DNA of 64,000 bases from Agreia sp. COWG (GTDB lineage: Bacteria; Actinomycetota; Actinomycetes; Actinomycetales; Microbacteriaceae): NCBI RefSeq assembly GCF_904528075.1, contig NZ_LR882035.1:1178001-1242000 (forward strand). The letters are read 5' to 3'. Made by a program: the position numbers and the translations under genes. The notes beneath the pieces are model-generated. The model did no database searches. It was given only the letters and a program-made list of their open reading frames with translations, and was not told the origin of the DNA. Below, in pieces: positions 9,188 to 18,522 of this stretch (position 1 is the stretch's first letter; the number at the start of each line of letters is the position of its first letter).

Positions 9188-10082
9188 AAGCCACGGTCTT
9201 GCGATCGATTCCCAACTCCGACACCAGGTGGCGGCGAATTGCCTTGATGGCGCCGGCCTCGCCGGCAAGCCACGAATAGAGGGCAGTCGCCTCGCGCGCC
9301 GGGCCGCCGTGCTCGTCGCTCGGAACTTCCCAGAGAAGCTCCGAGTCGACATCCACGTCGGTCAGTTCGGTCGATTCTGTGGCCGGTGCGCCCCGAAGCA
9401 GCTGAGGCGCGGTCTCGCGCACGGCATCGAGCAGGAGCTCGCCGGAAGGCCTTCCATTCCGCCCGAACACGCGCACGTCGAAACCGGGATGAGACGGCAC
9501 GCACACTGCGTCGTCTTCTCGCGGAACCTCGAGGAGAGCGGTGCCGCGAGCGGTCAGAGGAAGACGCTCGAGGATGGAGGCGATCGCGGGCAACGCGGTC
9601 TCATCTCCCGCCAACAGAATCATGTCTGTGTGTGCGGGGGGCAGAAAGTCGACGCCGCCGTGTGGTCCGTCGTGTTGGGCGTTCGGGCCGACGATCACGA
9701 GTTCTGAGCCGATGACGGCGTCCTCGGCCCAGCGCGATGCGGGGCCCGATACGGGATGAACGACCACGTCGACGTCGATCTCACGATCCACGGCTCGGGT
9801 CTGGCGCACCGTGTAGGTGCGGATGGGGTTGCGCTGGTGGTCGGGCAGTTCGCGCCACGCTGCATACCAGTCATCGTTCGCCGGGAGCGGCGTGATGCCC
9901 GCCCCCTCCAGTGGGAGGATCAACTTGATGCGCTGGTCGAAGCCGTTGTCGGCGAAATGCTGCAGCTCGTCGCCGACCAGCGTGAAGCGCCTGAAGCTCG
10001 GCGACAGATCGACGATGCGCCGCACCGTGACGGCGAAGAGACGGAATGGCGGTGCGGGTGCGGTGGCTGTGACGGCGGCCAC
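9150..10082 (-). CDS. siderophore-interacting protein (FAD-dependent ferric reductase family)
   Basis: The 310-residue product belongs to the SIP family, flavoproteins that reduce iron bound to siderophores and release it in the cytoplasm. It shows the FAD-binding RTYTVR at 88-93, the HPVSGPASRWA segment near 109-119, LLAGDETALPAI near 156-167 in the NAD(P)H domain, and the family's C-terminal signature FMGYWRLG. It overlaps the end of the convergent BenE gene by 38 bases. It lies 5 bases downstream of the small 82-residue gene, so the two are probably co-transcribed. No siderophore synthesis genes are nearby. Confidence 0.93.
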   Translation of the reverse strand: MAAVTATAPAPPFRLFAVTVRRIVDLSPSFRRFTLVGDELQHFADNGFDQRIKLILPLEGAGITPLPANDDWYAAWRELPDHQRNPIRTYTVRQTRAVDREIDVDVVVHPVSGPASRWAEDAVIGSELVIVGPNAQHDGPHGGVDFLPPAHTDMILLAGDETALPAIASILERLPLTARGTALLEVPREDDAVCVPSHPGFDVRVFGRNGRPSGELLLDAVRETAPQLLRGAPATESTELTDVDVDSELLWEVPSDEHGGPAREATALYSWLAGEAGAIKAIRRHLVSELGIDRKTVAFMGYWRLGRSEN

Positions 10083-10087
10083 GACGC

Positions 10088-10336
10088 TCAGTCGAGCTCG
10101 TCGTACGGAGTGACGATGGCCTGGTCTTCGTCGGCATCGTATTCGACCAGGGTGCCGTCGTCGAGTTCGCAGACGGGCTTGCCCTCGAGCCAGGTCAGCG
10201 TCCAGTTCCAGCCTGAGGTGTCGGTCTTAGCCTCGGCGAGAGCCGCCTCGACCTCCTCGACCGCGTCGGATACGACCTGGGGCAGGCGTTCCGGCGTCTC
10301 GTCGCCGACGGGCCAACGGGTTCCGAGCTGGATCAT
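10088..10336 (-). CDS. small acidic hypothetical protein
   Basis: An 82-residue protein, strongly acidic, with a Trp-rich core (GWNWTLTWLEGKPVCELDDGT) and no signal peptide or membrane helix. A good AAGGAG site precedes the ATG. I do not recognise a family with a known function. It is tightly linked (5 bases) to the downstream siderophore-interacting gene and 33 bases after the lipoprotein gene. The codon use fits a real gene. Confidence 0.75.
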   Translation of the reverse strand: MIQLGTRWPVGDETPERLPQVVSDAVEEVEAALAEAKTDTSGWNWTLTWLEGKPVCELDDGTLVEYDADEDQAIVTPYDELD

Positions 10337-10369
10337 GTGATCTCCTTGCGGGGTGGGTGAGGGGGCTGG

Positions 10370-10954
10370 TCAGGTGGCCGGAGCGCCGTCGAGACCGAAT
10401 GAGGCCGCCGGCGTGAGGGTGAGAGATGTGAACGCCGACTCCGCGTCGGCCGTGGGAAAGCCGCAGGCATCGACGGGCGCATAGACCGGATAGGCACGCT
10501 CGCCGGGATAGCTGAGCCAGACCAGCAACGGGTCTTTCAGCTGCGCGGTGCACGCGATGGTGTCATCGATCGGTGCATTCGGCGCGGCGTAAGCATCGAG
10601 AAGCGCATCGAGCCCTGCCTCGACGGTGTTCACCGTGATGGTCGCGGCACCGTCTGTGCCCAGCGCCGAGGTGCAGACCACAGCACCGGTGACTTCGACG
10701 TCGAGCTGGTGCAGGTGCACGGCGGGGGTGTCGAGAGGACACCAGGCCCCGAGCTCAGCGGAATCGGGGAACTGCATCAGGGGCATGGTCGTCGTCGGCT
10801 GCCGACCGCCCTGGAGATCGCTCGGCACGGCCGTCGCCGTCGCCGTCGGACTCGGAGAAGGTGCGGGCGCGGAGCATCCGGCCAGGGCAGCGACGACGAG
10901 CGCCGCTGCGGCCAGCACGGCGAAACGTGCAGCCCCGCCCTGATTCGCCCTCAT
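10370..10954 (-). CDS. predicted lipoprotein
   Basis: The 194-residue product has a type II signal peptide with a lipobox ending LAGC (Cys27), then a Ser/Pro/Thr-rich linker, then a compact domain with four further cysteines (GAWCPLD, VVCTSA, IACTAQ, DACGFP) that could form two disulfides outside the membrane. I do not recognise the domain. The start is the ATG at 10954 that gives the signal sequence directly; the longer open frame upstream overlaps the GNAT gene. It is part of the minus-strand run from valS to the SIP gene. Confidence 0.8.
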   Translation of the reverse strand: MRANQGGAARFAVLAAAALVVAALAGCSAPAPSPSPTATATAVPSDLQGGRQPTTTMPLMQFPDSAELGAWCPLDTPAVHLHQLDVEVTGAVVCTSALGTDGAATITVNTVEAGLDALLDAYAAPNAPIDDTIACTAQLKDPLLVWLSYPGERAYPVYAPVDACGFPTADAESAFTSLTLTPAASFGLDGAPAT

Positions 10955-10967
10955 CTGCGCAGCCGCC

Positions 10968-11417
10968 TTACACGGCCAGGTCGTACGTGATCCAGCTGGT
11001 CTTCTGCGCGACAGAGTCGTACAGGCGCTGCGCGGTCTCGTTGTCGGCCGCGGTGATCCAGCGCACGACGATGGCCCGGCGCTCCACACCGATCTGCTTG
11101 ACCCGCTCGATCAGGGCTCGGCCGACGCCCTCGCCCCGCGAATCCGGCCCCACGAAGAGGTCGTCGAGATAGAGTCCCATGCCCCCGGCGAGGGTGCGGA
11201 TGAACTCACGGTAGTGCGCGAGGCCGATGAGCGCGCCCGTCTCGTCGTCGACGGCCACGATCGCCTCGGCCTTGCGCTCGGGCGACATGAACCACGACCA
11301 CGCCCGAACGGCGAGCTCGTCGTGCAGGGGTGTGTTGTAGAACGCGCAGTATCCCTCGAACAGCTCGTGCCAGGCGAAAAAGTCCTTCTCTTCGACGGCC
11401 CTGATCGTGAATGTCAT
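10968..11417 (-). CDS. GNAT family N-acetyltransferase
   Basis: A 149-residue acetyl-CoA-dependent acyltransferase of the GNAT fold. It has the conserved motif A region LDDLFVGPDSRGEGVGRALIERV, where the RGEGVG segment binds the pyrophosphate of acetyl-CoA, and a C-terminal NETAQRLYDSVAQK helix. The opening (TIRAVEEKDFFAWHELFEGY) resembles amine acetyltransferases, but the acceptor cannot be assigned. GAAGGACC precedes the ATG. It follows valS by 30 bases. Confidence 0.88.
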   Translation of the reverse strand: MTFTIRAVEEKDFFAWHELFEGYCAFYNTPLHDELAVRAWSWFMSPERKAEAIVAVDDETGALIGLAHYREFIRTLAGGMGLYLDDLFVGPDSRGEGVGRALIERVKQIGVERRAIVVRWITAADNETAQRLYDSVAQKTSWITYDLAV

Positions 11418-11447
11418 GCTGTGGTCCTTCGCTTGTTCGTTGTCGGG

Positions 11448-14066
11448 TCAGACGAGCGTATCGGGAGCGAAGACGATGTCGCAGACCCGCAACTCGTCGC
11501 CGACGCGGAACGACAGCGCGTCGATCTTGCCCACGGCCTTCAGATCGTCGGCCGCGACCTCGAGCACGGCGACGATATCGGCCGGAGCCTCGATCACAGC
11601 CGAGGCGACGGGTGTCTTCTGTGACGCCTTCGCGTCGGTCTTGGCGCGCCGGATGCCGATGAGCGCCTGCCCGGCCAGGTTCAGCAGCGGGTCGTGGGAA
11701 GGATCTCGGTCGGCTGCAGCGCCGACGCCCTCGGCATCGGCCGTTCCGACCGGCCACGATGCGCGGTGCACCGAGCCCTCGTGAGTCCACGACCACACTT
11801 CTTCGGTGGCGAACGGCAGGAAGGGGGCGAAGAGGCGCAGCATCACGTCGGTCGCGGCGCGGAGCGCGAGCACGGCCGAGGCGCGGGCCGCCGGCTCTGT
11901 TGCTTCGCTGTAGGCGCGCTCCTTGACCAGCTCGAGGTAGTCGTCGCAGAAGGTCCAGAAGAACGACTCGGTCGCTTCGAGCGCGCGGGCGTGATCGTAG
12001 TTCGCGAACGCATCGGTGGCCGTGCGGATGACCTCGTCGAGGGCCGTGAGCATGGACATGTCGATAGCGTGGGTGACCTCGTGCGCGCCCTCGGGCAGCT
12101 CGAAGCCGTAGACGAACTTGGCGGCGTTCAAGATCTTGATCGCGAGGCGGCGGCCGATCTTGATCTGGGTGGGATTCTGCGGGTCGAAGGCCGCGTCGGT
12201 GCCGAGACGGGAGGAGGCAGCCCAATAGCGCACCGCGTCGGAGCCGTGCTGCGCGAGGACATCGGCTGGGGTCACCACGTTGCCCTTCGACTTCGACATC
12301 TTCTTGCGGTCGGGGTCGACGATGAAGCCGCTCACCGCGGCATGCTGCCAGGGCTTCGCGTCGTCTTCGAGAGTGGCGCGCAGAAGCGAGGAGAAGAGCC
12401 AGGTTCGAATGATGTCCTGGCCCTGGGGACGCAGATCGAACGGGTAGACGCGCTCGAAGAGGTCTTCGTCGCGCTTCCAACCGCCGGCCAGCTGCGGGGT
12501 GAGCGACGAGGTCGCCCACGTGTCCATCACGTCGACCTCGCCCTGGAACCCGCCGGCAATGCCGCGCTGGCTCTCGTCGTAGCCGGGGGCGGCGTCCGAC
12601 GAGGGATCGACCGGCAGGGACTCGGCCGCAGGGAAGATGGGCTCATCGAACACGGGGTTTCCATCGCCGTCGAGCGGGTACCAGACGGGCAGCGGAACGC
12701 CGAAGAATCGTTGGCGGGAGATGAGCCAGTCGCCGGTGAGGCCGCCGACCCAGTTGTCGAAGCGCACCTTCATGAACTCGGGGTGCCACGAGATCTCGTT
12801 GCCGAGCTCGAGCAGTCGAGCGCGCAGCTCTTCGTTGCGAGCGCCGTTCGTGATGTACCACTGGCGGGTCGACACGATCTCGAGCGGCTTGTCGCCCTTC
12901 TCGAAGAACTTCACGGGGTGCGTGATGGGCTTCGGGTCGCCGATCATCTCACCGGACTCGCGCAGCAGCTCGACGATCGTCTGCTTGGCGGAGAACACCG
13001 TCTTGCCGGCCAGCTGGGCGTAGGCCGCAATGCCGGCCTCCGAGGTGATCGCCGCCGGCGCATCCGACACGAGGCGGCCGTCGAAGCCGATCACAGCGCG
13101 AATGGGCAGATCGAGGTCGCGCCACCAGATCACGTCGGTGAGGTCGCCGAACGTGCAGATCATGGCGATTCCGGAACCCTTGTCTTGCTGGGCGAGGTGG
13201 TGGGCCACCACGGGGATCTCGACGTCGAAGAGGGGTGAGCGAACGGTAGTGCCGACCAGATCGGCGTAGCGCGGGTCGTCCGGATGCGCGACGAGGGCGA
13301 CGCAGGCCGCCAGCAGTTCGGGGCGGGTCGTCTCGATGAAGATGTCGCCGGCCGCGCCGTGGAACGCAAGGCGATGGTACGCGCCGGGCTGCTCCTTGTC
13401 TTCGAGCTCGGCCTGCGCGACGGCGGTGCGGAAGGTGACGTCCCACAGGGTGGGCGCCATCGCCTGGTAGGCCTCGCCGCGCTCGACGTTACCGAGGAAG
13501 GCGAGCTGGCTCGCCCGCAGCGACTCGTTCCCGATGGTGCGGTAGGTCTGGGTCCAGTCGACCGACAGGCCCAGCTCACGCCACAGCGCCTCGAACTGCT
13601 TCTCGTCTTCGACGGTGAGCCGTTCGCAGAGCTCGGTGAAGTTCTTGCGTGAGATGGGCTTCTGGTCGGCCGCTTTGGTGCTCTTGTTGTCGCCGCCCTC
13701 GAAGGGCGGGGTGAAATCGGGGTCGTAGGGCAGCGAGGGATCGCAACGCACGCCGTAGTAGTTCTGCACCCGGCGCTCGGTGGGCAATCCGTTGTCGTCC
13801 CATCCGATGGGATAGAACACGCTCTTGCCGCGCATGCGCTGGAATCGAGCGATCACGTCGGTGTGCGTGTACGAGAAGACGTGCCCGATGTGCAGCGATC
13901 CGCTGGCCGTGGGCGGGGGAGTGTCGATCGAGTAGACGCCCTCGCGGGTGGCCGCGCCACGGTCGAAGAGGTAGGTGCCTCTCTCTTCCCAGACCGACCC
14001 CCACTTCGTCTCCAGTCCCTCGAGAACGGGCTTGGCGGGAATGGCTGAGGGCGTGGCGTCGGTCAC
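11448..14066 (-). CDS. valS: valine--tRNA ligase
   Basis: It charges tRNA-Val. The 872-residue class I synthetase has HIGH at 59-62 (GSLHIGHVF), an editing domain containing FIETTRPELL and the tRNA-CCA contacts, KMSKS at 589-593 (DRKKMSKSKGNVVTP) and a helical anticodon-binding domain ending around FRVGDELRV. The GTG start at 14066 is chosen because AAAGGA lies about 8 bases upstream; longer frames run toward pckG. No T-box was found in the 85-base gap from pckG. It heads the run of minus-strand genes down to the SIP gene. Confidence 0.97.
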   Translation of the reverse strand: MTDATPSAIPAKPVLEGLETKWGSVWEERGTYLFDRGAATREGVYSIDTPPPTASGSLHIGHVFSYTHTDVIARFQRMRGKSVFYPIGWDDNGLPTERRVQNYYGVRCDPSLPYDPDFTPPFEGGDNKSTKAADQKPISRKNFTELCERLTVEDEKQFEALWRELGLSVDWTQTYRTIGNESLRASQLAFLGNVERGEAYQAMAPTLWDVTFRTAVAQAELEDKEQPGAYHRLAFHGAAGDIFIETTRPELLAACVALVAHPDDPRYADLVGTTVRSPLFDVEIPVVAHHLAQQDKGSGIAMICTFGDLTDVIWWRDLDLPIRAVIGFDGRLVSDAPAAITSEAGIAAYAQLAGKTVFSAKQTIVELLRESGEMIGDPKPITHPVKFFEKGDKPLEIVSTRQWYITNGARNEELRARLLELGNEISWHPEFMKVRFDNWVGGLTGDWLISRQRFFGVPLPVWYPLDGDGNPVFDEPIFPAAESLPVDPSSDAAPGYDESQRGIAGGFQGEVDVMDTWATSSLTPQLAGGWKRDEDLFERVYPFDLRPQGQDIIRTWLFSSLLRATLEDDAKPWQHAAVSGFIVDPDRKKMSKSKGNVVTPADVLAQHGSDAVRYWAASSRLGTDAAFDPQNPTQIKIGRRLAIKILNAAKFVYGFELPEGAHEVTHAIDMSMLTALDEVIRTATDAFANYDHARALEATESFFWTFCDDYLELVKERAYSEATEPAARASAVLALRAATDVMLRLFAPFLPFATEEVWSWTHEGSVHRASWPVGTADAEGVGAAADRDPSHDPLLNLAGQALIGIRRAKTDAKASQKTPVASAVIEAPADIVAVLEVAADDLKAVGKIDALSFRVGDELRVCDIVFAPDTLV

Positions 14067-14151
14067 GATGGAATCCTTTGGGTGTGGGCGGCACCGTGTC
14101 GATGGTGAGGTGCCTGAATGTCTGGGACTCAGACTACCGTGGGCGCGCGGC

Positions 14152-16002
14152 TCAACCGAGATCCCGGGTGAGCCGCTCCAGCTCGCGAGTGAGTGCGACA
14201 GGAAAACGCCGCGGGTCGAAGGTGCCGAAGTAATCGGCGACCGATGCGCACTCCCGGCGCCAGGCATCCGGCTCGACGTCGATGATGCCGGCCAGGGCCT
14301 GCGGGTCGATGTCGAGGCCCTCGGTGTTCAGCTCGTGAGCGAGCGGGAGTCCGCCGATGGGCGTTCGGCGGGCGGTGACCGCGCCCTCGAGGCGGCGGAC
14401 GATCCACTCGATGACGCGCGCGTTCTCGCTGAAGCCGGGCCAGACGAAGCCGCCGTCAGCGTCTTTACGGAACCAATTCACGCTGAAGACGGCCGGCGCG
14501 TTCTCGCCGAGGCGTTCGCCCATCTTGATCCAGTGGGCGAAGTAGTCCGCCATGTTGTAGCCGGCGAACGGCAGCATGGCGAACGGGTCGTGCCGAAGCT
14601 GCCCGACCTGCCCGGTGGCCGCGGCCGTGGTCTCCGATGCCATGGTCGCGCCCATGAACACCCCGTGAGGCCACGAGCGGGCCTCGCTGACGAGCGGCAC
14701 CGTGCTGGGCCGGCGGCCGCCGAACAGGATCGCGTCGATGACGACTCCCTCGGGGTCGTCCCACTCCGACGCGATCGAGGGGCACTGCTCGGCCGCGACC
14801 GTGAAGCGGCTGTTCGGGTGCGCTGCCACGGTGCCGGATGCCGGGGTCCAGTCGTTGCCACGCCAGTCGGTCGCGTGAGCGGGCGGCGTACTCGTGAGTC
14901 CCTCCCACCACACGTCGCCGTCGTCTCTGAGCGCCACGTTCGTGAAGATGGTGTTGCCCCAGATCGTCTCCGTCGCCGTGGGGTTCGTGGACTCGCCCGT
15001 TCCGGGCGCAACCCCGAAGAACCCGCGCTCGGGATTGATCGCGCGCAGGCGCCCATCGGTACCGGGGCGCATCCACGCGATGTCGTCGCCGATGGTCTCG
15101 ACCTTCCAGCCCGGGATGCTCGGCGCCAGCATGGCGAGATTCGTCTTGCCGCAGGCGGACGGGAACGCTGCGGCGAGGTGGAAGACCCGGTTCTCAGGGC
15201 TCGTCACCTTGATGATCAGCATGTGCTCGGCCAGCCAGCCCTCGTCCCGGGCCATGACGCTGGCGATCCGCAGCGCGAAGCACTTCTTGCCGAGCAGGGC
15301 GTTTCCGCCGTATCCGGAGCCGAACGACCAGATCTCGCGGGTCTCGGGAAAGTGGCAGATGTACTTGGTCTCGCTGTGCGGCCAGGCCACGTCGTCGCGT
15401 CGAGTGCCGTCCTCGTCGACGAGCGGCGCGCCCACGCTGTGCAGCGCAGGCACCCACGGCGTGTGCGGCCCGATCAGCTCGAGCGCGGCATCGCCCGTGC
15501 GAGTCATCAGCGCCATGCTCGTGGCCACGTAGGCGGAGTCCGTGATCTGCACGCCCAGTTGGGAGATGTCCCCGCCGAGCGGACCCATCGAGAACGGGAT
15601 GACGTACATGGTGCGGCCCCGCATGCTTGCGGCGAACAGCTCAGAGAGCTCGAGGCGCATGATCGAGGGATCGCGCCAGTTGTTCGTCGGGCCCGCGTCG
15701 TCGGGGTCGGTCGAGCAGATGAAGGTGCGATCCTCTACTCTCGCCACGTCATCGGGGTCGCTGCGGGCGAGAAAGCTGTTCGGTCGCCACTCCGGGTTCA
15801 GTCTGATGAGCGTGCCCTGGGCGACCATCTCCTTGGTCAGCCTGTCCCACTCGCCGACGGAACCGTCGACCCAGTAAATACGATCGGGGCGGGTCAGCTC
15901 GGCGATGTTCTGCACCCAGTCGTTCAGGGCGGTGTTGTGACTGTGCCCAGACGACGGTGCGGCGACGGACGGTTCGGCGGTAGGCGATTCGAGCAGGCTC
16001 AT
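14152..16002 (-). CDS. pckG: phosphoenolpyruvate carboxykinase (GTP)
   Basis: It converts oxaloacetate and GTP to phosphoenolpyruvate, the entry step of gluconeogenesis. The 616-residue product has the P-loop [10 protein letters not shown] at 279-288 with the reactive cysteine of GTP-type enzymes, the metal-binding GDDIAW at 305-310, and [16 protein letters not shown], a guanine-nucleotide enzyme signature. The gene is divergent from an ScfR-type regulator, which fits control by carbon source. The first 20 residues are low-complexity and probably disordered. Confidence 0.97.
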   Translation of the reverse strand: MSLLESPTAEPSVAAPSSGHSHNTALNDWVQNIAELTRPDRIYWVDGSVGEWDRLTKEMVAQGTLIRLNPEWRPNSFLARSDPDDVARVEDRTFICSTDPDDAGPTNNWRDPSIMRLELSELFAASMRGRTMYVIPFSMGPLGGDISQLGVQITDSAYVATSMALMTRTGDAALELIGPHTPWVPALHSVGAPLVDEDGTRRDDVAWPHSETKYICHFPETREIWSFGSGYGGNALLGKKCFALRIASVMARDEGWLAEHMLIIKVTSPENRVFHLAAAFPSACGKTNLAMLAPSIPGWKVETIGDDIAWMRPGTDGRLRAINPERGFFGVAPGTGESTNPTATETIWGNTIFTNVALRDDGDVWWEGLTSTPPAHATDWRGNDWTPASGTVAAHPNSRFTVAAEQCPSIASEWDDPEGVVIDAILFGGRRPSTVPLVSEARSWPHGVFMGATMASETTAAATGQVGQLRHDPFAMLPFAGYNMADYFAHWIKMGERLGENAPAVFSVNWFRKDADGGFVWPGFSENARVIEWIVRRLEGAVTARRTPIGGLPLAHELNTEGLDIDPQALAGIIDVEPDAWRRECASVADYFGTFDPRRFPVALTRELERLTRDLG

Positions 16003-16100
16003 GGTTCTCCTTCGGACGATGGCTGGAATTTCGGCGACAAGTTCTGGCCCTTCAATCCAGATTGGGCGTATTCTGCGCGGTATGCGGCGGAGAGCCGTGA

Positions 16101-16118
16101 AAAGATCTGCCGATCTTT
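16101..16118. promoter_or_regulatory. palindromic operator before the pckG regulator
   Basis: Perfect 7-bp arms AAAGATC and GATCTTT around TGCC. The palindrome ends 3 bases before the ribosome site of the regulator at 16132, so a bound protein would block the gene's own expression. The divergent pckG start is 99 bases away. Confidence 0.7.
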
Positions 16119-16131
16119 ACAGGAGGGCAAA

Positions 16132-17571
16132 GTGGCCACCGAAACGGACCTGATCACGCTGGGGCGGCGCATCCGGCATCACCGGAAGGCCGCCGGCCTG
16201 ACGCTCGACCAGCTCGGAGACCGGGTCGGCGTGGTGGGCAGCCAGCTGTCGCTGATCGAGAACGGCCGCCGCGAGCCGAAGCTCACGGTGCTGCAGACCG
16301 TCGCGTCCGTTCTCGGGGTGTCGCTGGCCGATCTGCTGTCGGGTGAGGCGCCGGATGCCCGCACGGCCTTGGAGATCGAGCTCGCCAGGGCTCAGCTCGG
16401 CCCGCTCTACGCCTCTCTCGGTCTGCCCGTCATCCCCGCATCGCGAAACCTGCCCCACGAGACGCTCGAGTCGCTCGTCGGCTTGCACCGTGAGCTGATC
16501 CGCCGGGCAAACAGGTCGATCGCGACACCCGAGGAGGCTCGGAGGGCGAATACAGAACTCCGCATCTGGATGCGCGAGCGCAACAACCACCTGCCCGAGA
16601 TCGAGGCCATCGCCTCAGAGGCGCTCACGGCCGTGGGACACGAGGGCGGAGCGCTCACCCACCGCAGCGTGAGCCTCATGGCCGAGCATCTCGGCTTCGT
16701 GCTCATCTACGTCGACGACCTGCCGGACTCCGCCCGCAGCGTTATCGACTTGGAGAACGGACGCATCTACTTACCGCCGGCCTCCATCCCCGGCGGGCAC
16801 GGCCTGAGGTCGATGGCGCTCCAGGCGATGGCTCACCGCCTGTTGGGACACACCCCGCCGACGAGCTACGCGGAGTTTCTTCGCCAGCGGCTCGAGATCA
16901 ACTATTTCGCGGCGGCCTGCCTCATGCCCTTGGGTCCTTCCGTCCGCTTCCTCCGGGCGGCCAAGGCCAGACACGATCTCTCGGTCGAGGACTTCAGGGA
17001 CGCCTTCGGGGTCACCCACGAGGCCGCGGCCCTGCGTCTCACGAACCTCGCCACCGAGCAGCTCGGCCTGCCGGTGCACTTCCTTCGCGTCGGAAACAAC
17101 GGCTCCATCCAGAAGGCCTATGAGAACGACGGGCTCGTGCTGCCGAAAGACGTGACCGGCGCCATCGAGGGCCAGCCCGTCTGCCGCTACTGGGCGGCCC
17201 GAGCAGCACTGCACCGCAGCAATCGCACGACGGAGTTCTACCAATACACCGATACGCCCGGGGGCACCTTCTGGTGCGCGACGCAGACGGGCAAGACCGA
17301 CGCGGGCGAGTTCTCGATCACCTTCGGAGTTCCCTTCGCCGAGGCGAAGTGGTTCCGCGGGCGGGATACGACGGTGCGGGCCGCGTCGCGCTGCCCCGAA
17401 CTCTCGTGCTGTCGCCAGCCGGATGACGCGCTGTCGGCTCGCTGGGCCGACCGCGCGTGGCCGAGCGCGCGGCTTCACGCTCACGTCCTCTCCCCGCTGC
17501 CGCAGGGCAGCTTCCCCGGCGTCGACGAGAGCGAGGTGTACACGTTCCTGGAGCGCCACTCCACGGAGTGA
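16132..17571 (+). CDS. XRE-family regulator of short-chain fatty acid type (RamB-like)
   Basis: The 479-residue product has an N-terminal XRE helix-turn-helix (residues about 10-63: LDQLGDRVGVVGSQLSLIENGRREP), a long helical middle, an IrrE/DUF955-like domain with the segment MALQAMAHRLLGH, and a C-terminal region with cysteines (RCPELSCCRQP) as in ScfR/RamB proteins. RamB in Corynebacterium controls acetate and glyoxylate genes; the divergent pckG suggests a similar metabolic role here (inference). The GTG at 16132 has AGGAGGG at 16121-16127. The open frame extends more than 2 kb upstream without a real start. Confidence 0.88.
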   Translation: MATETDLITLGRRIRHHRKAAGLTLDQLGDRVGVVGSQLSLIENGRREPKLTVLQTVASVLGVSLADLLSGEAPDARTALEIELARAQLGPLYASLGLPVIPASRNLPHETLESLVGLHRELIRRANRSIATPEEARRANTELRIWMRERNNHLPEIEAIASEALTAVGHEGGALTHRSVSLMAEHLGFVLIYVDDLPDSARSVIDLENGRIYLPPASIPGGHGLRSMALQAMAHRLLGHTPPTSYAEFLRQRLEINYFAAACLMPLGPSVRFLRAAKARHDLSVEDFRDAFGVTHEAAALRLTNLATEQLGLPVHFLRVGNNGSIQKAYENDGLVLPKDVTGAIEGQPVCRYWAARAALHRSNRTTEFYQYTDTPGGTFWCATQTGKTDAGEFSITFGVPFAEAKWFRGRDTTVRAASRCPELSCCRQPDDALSARWADRAWPSARLHAHVLSPLPQGSFPGVDESEVYTFLERHSTE

Positions 17572-17656
17572 GGCGCCCCGCCTGAGCCGTGCGCCGTTGC
17601 GCCGTCGCGCCGTTGCGTTGTTGCGCGCCGTGCCCGCCCAGAGGGTGCCGGCCTCT

Positions 17657-17717
17657 ACGGGCGGAGATCGGCTCCTCCGATCCACGGAGCGCGTCGGTGC
17701 TGCCCATCTCCGCCCGT
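17657..17717. terminator. hairpin between convergent regulator genes
   Basis: A 12-bp perfect inverted repeat (ACGGGCGGAGAT at 17657-17668 and its complement at 17706-17717) encloses a smaller hairpin (GCTCC/GGAGC). It lies in the 171-base gap between the ScfR-type gene and the convergent TetR gene. There is no T-run, so termination is inferred. The rest of the gap is low-complexity GC-rich sequence. Confidence 0.55.
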
Positions 17718-17742
17718 TCACACCGTCCGGGCGGGAGACGGG

Positions 17743-18390
17743 TCAGTCGTGCGGAAGGATCGGCCCGAGGGCTGCGTCCAGGTGGGCGGCGAGGGTGCCG
17801 CGCCGGGGGCCCGCCTCCGCCCAGGACTGCATGGCGGCCACGATGGCGCCGACACAGGCGAATGCGAGACTGCGGCCCAGCCCCGCACCCTCGAGGATCT
17901 GCGACAGGCGGCTCGCCCGTCCGATCGCCGAGGCCATTACCTCGTGGGTGCTGCCGATCAGCTCGAAGTGTGTGAGCACCCACGGCACGTCCGACGGGCC
18001 GAGCTCATCGGCGGCCTCGAGCAATGCCCGCCGCGCCGACAAACCCGGCGAAGCAGGCGATGCCGACAAACCCGGCGAAGCAGACGACCCCGGCGACGCA
18101 GCCGACCTGGCCGACCCAGACGACCCGGGCCGCCCAGAGGCATCGGCCCCCGCCCCCAGCGACCCGCCGAGCCGCTCGATGCTCGCATCGAGGCCCACCC
18201 AGAACACGTCGCTCTTCGCATGGAAATAGTTGAAGAACGTGTTGCGGCTCACCCCGGCGCGCGTCGTGATCTGCTCTATGGTCGTTCCGGCGTAGCCGTT
18301 CTCGAGAAAGAGCTCGAAGGCGGCCTCCTCCAGCAGGGCTGGCGACGCGAGTTTCGGTCGTCCACGGGCGGCGCGCGGCGCATCCGGCAT
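17743..18390 (-). CDS. TetR family regulator with a low-complexity insertion
   Basis: A 215-residue protein with a canonical N-terminal TetR DNA-binding domain (LLEEAAFELFLENGYAGTTIEQI, then SRNTFFNYFHAKSDVF). Between that domain and the ligand domain, residues about 84-121 are a Ser/Pro/Gly/Ala-rich repeat (SSASPGLSASPASPGLS) encoded by a 27-bp tandem repeat. The C-terminal part resembles TetR_C domains of actinobacterial regulators of this type (MftR-like; weak resemblance). It is divergent from the peptide ABC importer and may regulate it. The insertion is likely a flexible linker that varies in length between strains. Confidence 0.87.
   Translation of the reverse strand: MPDAPRAARGRPKLASPALLEEAAFELFLENGYAGTTIEQITTRAGVSRNTFFNYFHAKSDVFWVGLDASIERLGGSLGAGADASGRPGSSGSARSAASPGSSASPGLSASPASPGLSARRALLEAADELGPSDVPWVLTHFELIGSTHEVMASAIGRASRLSQILEGAGLGRSLAFACVGAIVAAMQSWAEAGPRRGTLAAHLDAALGPILPHD
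18035..18088. repeat. 27-bp coding minisatellite inside the TetR gene
   Basis: Two adjacent 27-bp units (18035-18061 and 18062-18088) differ at only two positions, and a degenerate partial unit follows. The period is a multiple of three, so copy changes keep the frame and would add or remove nine residues of the SPGLSA type. Confidence 0.85.
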
Positions 18391-18522
18391 GTCTCGGCCC
18401 TCCGTCGTTTATTGGTCTCGGTCTAAAAATAAGGGTTACTGTAGATGGCGGGCTCATGCTGGGTCGCCCGCGATCTTCACCGAGACAGCACTCGGTTTCG
18501 CACCCTTTGAGAGAAGTCCACC
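18391..18522. promoter_or_regulatory. TetR / ABC importer divergent promoter region
   Basis: GTCTCGG occurs at 18391-18397 and 18415-18421, and the 8-base GTCTCGGT at 18415-18422 has an inverted copy ACCGAGAC at 18479-18486. An AT-rich stretch (TCTAAAAATAAGG) lies between. These could be half-sites for the adjacent TetR protein; the arrangement is loose, so this is weak evidence. No gene lies here. Confidence 0.35.

Noticed and set aside
11418..11447. Possible regulatory site or small gene between valS and the GNAT gene
   Set aside because: Only 30 bases; it holds the GNAT ribosome site and nothing else recognisable.
13975..16131. Long open frame upstream of the ScfR-type gene and opposite valS and pckG
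   Set aside because: The frame is open by GC bias only; the true start is the GTG at 16132 with a strong ribosome site.
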